From NCBI GenBank assembly GCA_023396225.1, contig JAEWWT010000024.1, positions 186,001 to 250,000 on the forward strand: DNA of 64,000 nt, read 5' to 3'. The notes beneath the pieces are model-generated. The model was given only the letters and a program-made list of their open reading frames with translations, had not been told where the DNA came from and ran no database searches. The translations under genes and the position numbers were made by a program. The DNA comes from Bacillota bacterium (GTDB lineage: Bacteria; Bacillota; Clostridia; Oscillospirales; Ruminococcaceae). This document shows, piece by piece, positions 61,636-64,000 of this stretch; the first letter of the stretch is position 1, and each line of letters opens with the position of its first letter.

Positions 61636-62655
61636 ATGAAAAGAAAGCTACATAGAGGTTTGCACAGAAATAAAAAAGGAGTAATAATATTGAATGGTAT
61701 CAAATACTTATTAATAGTAACGATCGTTTTGCTTGCTATTGCTTTTGTTGCAACAAAACTGCTTCATAAAAGCGATTATGATGATGACGGAATAACACAG
61801 CAGGACGGCTCACAGACTGTTTCATCTGTTACTGATCAAGGCGCAGCAAGTGAAACACAGACTTCTGATGCAGTTATAACTGAAAGTACAGCTAAGGAGG
61901 AGCCTGATGTGAATATAGATAATGCATGGGCAATGTTCCTTGTGAATAATAACAATCCTTTGCCTGACAATTATGATGATGTAATTAAAACATCACTTGT
62001 ATATTCTAGCTACAGAGATTATTATATGGATTCAAGAATGGCTTCCTATATGACAAGTATGATTGATGACGCAAAGGCTGATGGTATTGATCTTATGGTT
62101 GTTTCTGCTTACAGAACAAGTGCTTATCAGCAGCAGAATTTCGACAGCAGTCTGAATGACAGAATTAATTCAGGTATGACATATGAAGATGCATATAAGG
62201 ATACTGCGGCAAGTGTTGCCTTTCCCGGAAAGAGCGAACATAATGCAGGTCTTGCAGCGGACATTATGTCAGAGGAATACACAAGTATGGATGATGACGG
62301 ATTCAAGAATACTGAAGCTTTCAAATGGCTTGACGAACATGCTGCTGAGTATGGATTTATTCTTAGATATCCTGAAAATAAATCCGAATATACAGGTATT
62401 ATTTATGAGCCATGGCATTATCGTTTTGTTGGTGTTTATTATGCAAATGAAATAAAAAATAGTGGTTATTGCCTTGAAGAATATTTTGAGAAGAATGGCT
62501 GGCTTGATGAAAGCGGAAAGGCTACTCAGTGCTTAGGACCAGTGGAGGCAGAAAAGCCTGCACAGCCATCATCAGATGAGGAACAGGAAACTCATGTTAC
62601 AACTGCTGCCGCTCCTCAGGAACAGTCAACACAACAGGTATCAATTATAGTTTAA
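61636..62655 (+). CDS. D-alanyl-D-alanine carboxypeptidase, VanY/M15 family
   Basis: 339 residues. A basic N-terminus and one signal-anchor helix (about 17-42), a Ser/Thr/Asp-rich linker, then an M15 zinc peptidase domain (about 95-285) with SAYRTSAYQQ, SEHNAGLAADI (His and Asp zinc ligands) and EPWHYRF (catalytic Glu and His ligand). A Pro/Thr/Gln-rich tail follows. It trims the terminal D-Ala of peptidoglycan stem peptides. No vancomycin-resistance partners are adjacent, so a housekeeping wall role is likely. Confidence 0.9.
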   Translation: MKRKLHRGLHRNKKGVIILNGIKYLLIVTIVLLAIAFVATKLLHKSDYDDDGITQQDGSQTVSSVTDQGAASETQTSDAVITESTAKEEPDVNIDNAWAMFLVNNNNPLPDNYDDVIKTSLVYSSYRDYYMDSRMASYMTSMIDDAKADGIDLMVVSAYRTSAYQQQNFDSSLNDRINSGMTYEDAYKDTAASVAFPGKSEHNAGLAADIMSEEYTSMDDDGFKNTEAFKWLDEHAAEYGFILRYPENKSEYTGIIYEPWHYRFVGVYYANEIKNSGYCLEEYFEKNGWLDESGKATQCLGPVEAEKPAQPSSDEEQETHVTTAAAPQEQSTQQVSIIV

Positions 62656-62657
62656 CA

Positions 62658-62697
62658 CAGAAATCCCCTGTACATTACTTTGTACAGGGGGTTTCTG
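62658..62697 (+). terminator. Terminator after the VanY-type gene
   Basis: CAGAAATCCCCTGTACA pairs with TGTACAGGGGGTTTCTG. A stable G/C-rich core; no long T-tract. Confidence 0.75.
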
Positions 62698-62737
62698 CAA
62701 TATGAAGGAGATGAACAATGGAACAGAAATAAGATAA

Positions 62738-63403
62738 TTACTCGGATAATGATTTTTTCAGCTCTGACAGCAGTTTCTTTTCTCTTCTTGAAACCTGAAC
62801 CTGTGTCATTGAGAGCTGTTCCGCAACCTGATTCTGTGTCATGTCACGGAAGTAACGGAGATACAGCAGTTTTCTGTCCTGCGGCTCAAGACTTCCCATG
62901 GCTTGCCTGAGTGACAGAATGTCAACCATATCGTTATCGGGAGCTTCAATGCTGACATCAATTTGCCCGCCCTTTTCATCATCTCCCGAATCAGTAAGTG
63001 AAATGGGAGGAAGACTTATTGAAAGAGCCTCGACAATATCTTCTTCTTCAGCCTCCGCCAGTAAAGCTAATTCTGAAATGGTAGGATCCCTTCCATTCCG
63101 CATAATAAATCCGTCTTTTATTCGTGTTACTCTGAGGGAAAGCTCTTTGATAGACCGGCTGACTTTTATTGAACCTCCATCCCTGAAAAGACGTTTTATT
63201 TCACCTAATATTACAGGTACAGCATATGTTGAGAGTTTAACTCCTCTTGATTCGTCAAAAGCAGAAACAGCTTTGACCAGACCTATACATCCGGCACCGT
63301 AAAGGTCATCATATTCTATACCACGGCCTCTGAATCTGTTTGCGCACAGGTGTACAAGACCGAGATTTTCTTCAACACGGCTGTCTGTTTTAAGACTGCT
63401 CAT
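62738..63403 (-). CDS. sigF: Sporulation sigma factor SigF
   Basis: 221 residues with sigma-70 regions 2 (IEYDDLYGAGCIGLVKAV), 3 and 4 (NQVAEQLSMTQVQVSRREKKLL). SigF directs early forespore transcription. Its ATG overlaps the spoIIAB stop (ATGA), in the standard spoIIAA-spoIIAB-sigF order. Confidence 0.95.
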   Translation of the reverse strand: MSSLKTDSRVEENLGLVHLCANRFRGRGIEYDDLYGAGCIGLVKAVSAFDESRGVKLSTYAVPVILGEIKRLFRDGGSIKVSRSIKELSLRVTRIKDGFIMRNGRDPTISELALLAEAEEEDIVEALSISLPPISLTDSGDDEKGGQIDVSIEAPDNDMVDILSLRQAMGSLEPQDRKLLYLRYFRDMTQNQVAEQLSMTQVQVSRREKKLLSELKKSLSE

Positions 63404-63870
63404 TCAGACCTCTCGTTCCGAGAAATTTCGGAACTATTGCACTTAGAATATATTTTTTTATAAAGGAAAACTGTTGTCCCCTTTTCTAATTTACTTTTTA
63501 CAATTAGCTTATCCATAAAGCTTTCCATAACAGCAAATCCGAGACCGGCACGTTCTTCTTCGGGAGCGGTGGTATACAGTGGTTCCATAGCTTTTTTTAT
63601 GTCAGAAATGCCGCATCCCATATCCTTTATCTTTATGTAGAGGATACTGCCATCAAGAATTCTTGCTGTAAGCTCAATCTTGCCTACTGTATCTCTGTAT
63701 GCATGAACGATACAGTTTGTTACAGCTTCAGAAACAGCAGTCTTAACATCGGAAAGTTCGGTTACAGATGGGTCAAGCTGTGACAGAAAAGAAGCAACTG
63801 TTGTCCTTGCAAGACTTTCGTTGCAGCTTTTACTTGGGAATGTAATTTTAACTTCATTGATTATGTTCAT
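63400..63870 (-). CDS. spoIIAB: Anti-sigma F factor and kinase SpoIIAB
   Basis: 156 residues. A GHKL-type ATPase with EAVTNCIVHAY (N-box), IKDMGCGI and GLGFAVMESFMD. It holds SigF inactive and phosphorylates SpoIIAA. The tail after ~140 is longer than usual. AAAGGAAG before ATG 63870. Confidence 0.95.
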   Translation of the reverse strand: MNIINEVKITFPSKSCNESLARTTVASFLSQLDPSVTELSDVKTAVSEAVTNCIVHAYRDTVGKIELTARILDGSILYIKIKDMGCGISDIKKAMEPLYTTAPEEERAGLGFAVMESFMDKLIVKSKLEKGTTVFLYKKIYSKCNSSEISRNERSE

Positions 63871-63896
63871 TTGAAATGTCTTCCTTTCAGGATAAT

Positions 63897-64000
63897 TCAG
63901 CTGATGACTGCAAGTTTGTCAAGTCCTGCAAGTCTCATGACTTTTTTTATCTGAGTCGATGTATTATCAACAATAACAAAACCCCCGAGTGCTTTCATTG
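63897..64000 (-). CDS. spoIIAA: Anti-sigma F antagonist SpoIIAA, C-terminal part only
   Basis: The last ~34 codons of a STAS-domain protein, with KVMRLAGLDKL near the end and stop TGA at 63899-63897. The rest lies beyond the right edge. Its position directly upstream of spoIIAB supports the name. Confidence 0.85.
   Translation of the reverse strand, partial: MKALGGFVIVDNTSTQIKKVMRLAGLDKLAVIS

Noticed and set aside
62680..62910. 76-codon + strand ORF after the VanY-type gene
   Set aside because: It starts inside the terminator hairpin and runs antisense through the end of sigF; the translation shows no sensible features.

Overview
The window is AT-rich, densely coded DNA from a Gram-positive anaerobe, most likely a spore-forming Clostridia member of the Ruminococcaceae/Oscillospiraceae (Ruminococcus-like). 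The evidence is [FeFe] hydrogenases with their HydEFG maturases, Rex, rubrerythrin, a 2-hydroxyacyl-CoA dehydratase/activase pair, a dispersed type II fatty acid cluster, and spoIIAA-spoIIAB-sigF at the right edge. Sigma-A type promoters (TTGACA / 17 bp / TATAAT) are easy to see. No phage, plasmid, IS transposase, rRNA or CRISPR array was found. Placement below family level is inference.

Layout. 1-3.7 kb: CoA-dehydratase activase (cut by the left edge) and its partner. 3.7-7.8 kb: a Nat-type ABC exporter operon, a stand-alone LolD/MacB-type ATPase and a flavodoxin. 8.2-14.6 kb: a redox/hydrogen block with a group B-like [FeFe] hydrogenase, rex, a small [2Fe-2S] protein, a PAS-containing sensor-type hydrogenase, a SpoIIE-type phosphatase and a LysR regulator. 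14.7-20 kb: Nudix hydrolase, Lnt, a GGDEF/EAL pair split by one in-frame stop, an XRE regulator fused to a desulfoferrodoxin-like domain, and a HAD-like protein. 20-24.6 kb: H-cluster maturation operon (TM1266-type regulator, hydE, hydG, hydF) behind a leader with a mini-ORF and an intrinsic terminator. 24.6-29.5 kb: MerR/TipA-type regulator, methyltransferase with a frameshifted tail, CorA, EFR1-type flavoprotein, MarR. 29.5-36.9 kb: two tRNA-Ser genes, a TadA-GNAT fusion, a degenerate CPBP-like membrane protein, bactofilin, polysaccharide deacetylase, aroE. 37-46.8 kb: divergent fabD and a fabH-fabG-fabF-accB-fabZ-accC-accD-accA-acpP operon with two unknown small genes inserted and no enoyl-ACP reductase. 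46.9-54.4 kb: sbcCD and an envelope polysaccharide operon. 54.5-60.1 kb: a segment bounded by two inverted 118-bp palindromic MITE-like repeats, carrying a D-2-hydroxyacid dehydrogenase, proB, proA and a secreted/anchored protein. 60.3-64 kb: rubrerythrin, nrdR, a VanY-type carboxypeptidase and the sigF operon (cut by the right edge).

The most striking non-coding signal is a recurrent intercistronic element: one hairpin (GCGTGAAAA...TTTTCACGC type), one base, then a second hairpin whose 3' arm abuts an AGAAAGGAATGGA-like segment just before a start codon. It occurs before hydG, the hydroxyacid dehydrogenase, proB, the gene after proA and rubrerythrin. A shorter form precedes hydE. The second stem keeps its pairing through base-pair changes between copies. 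I know of no named element that matches it.
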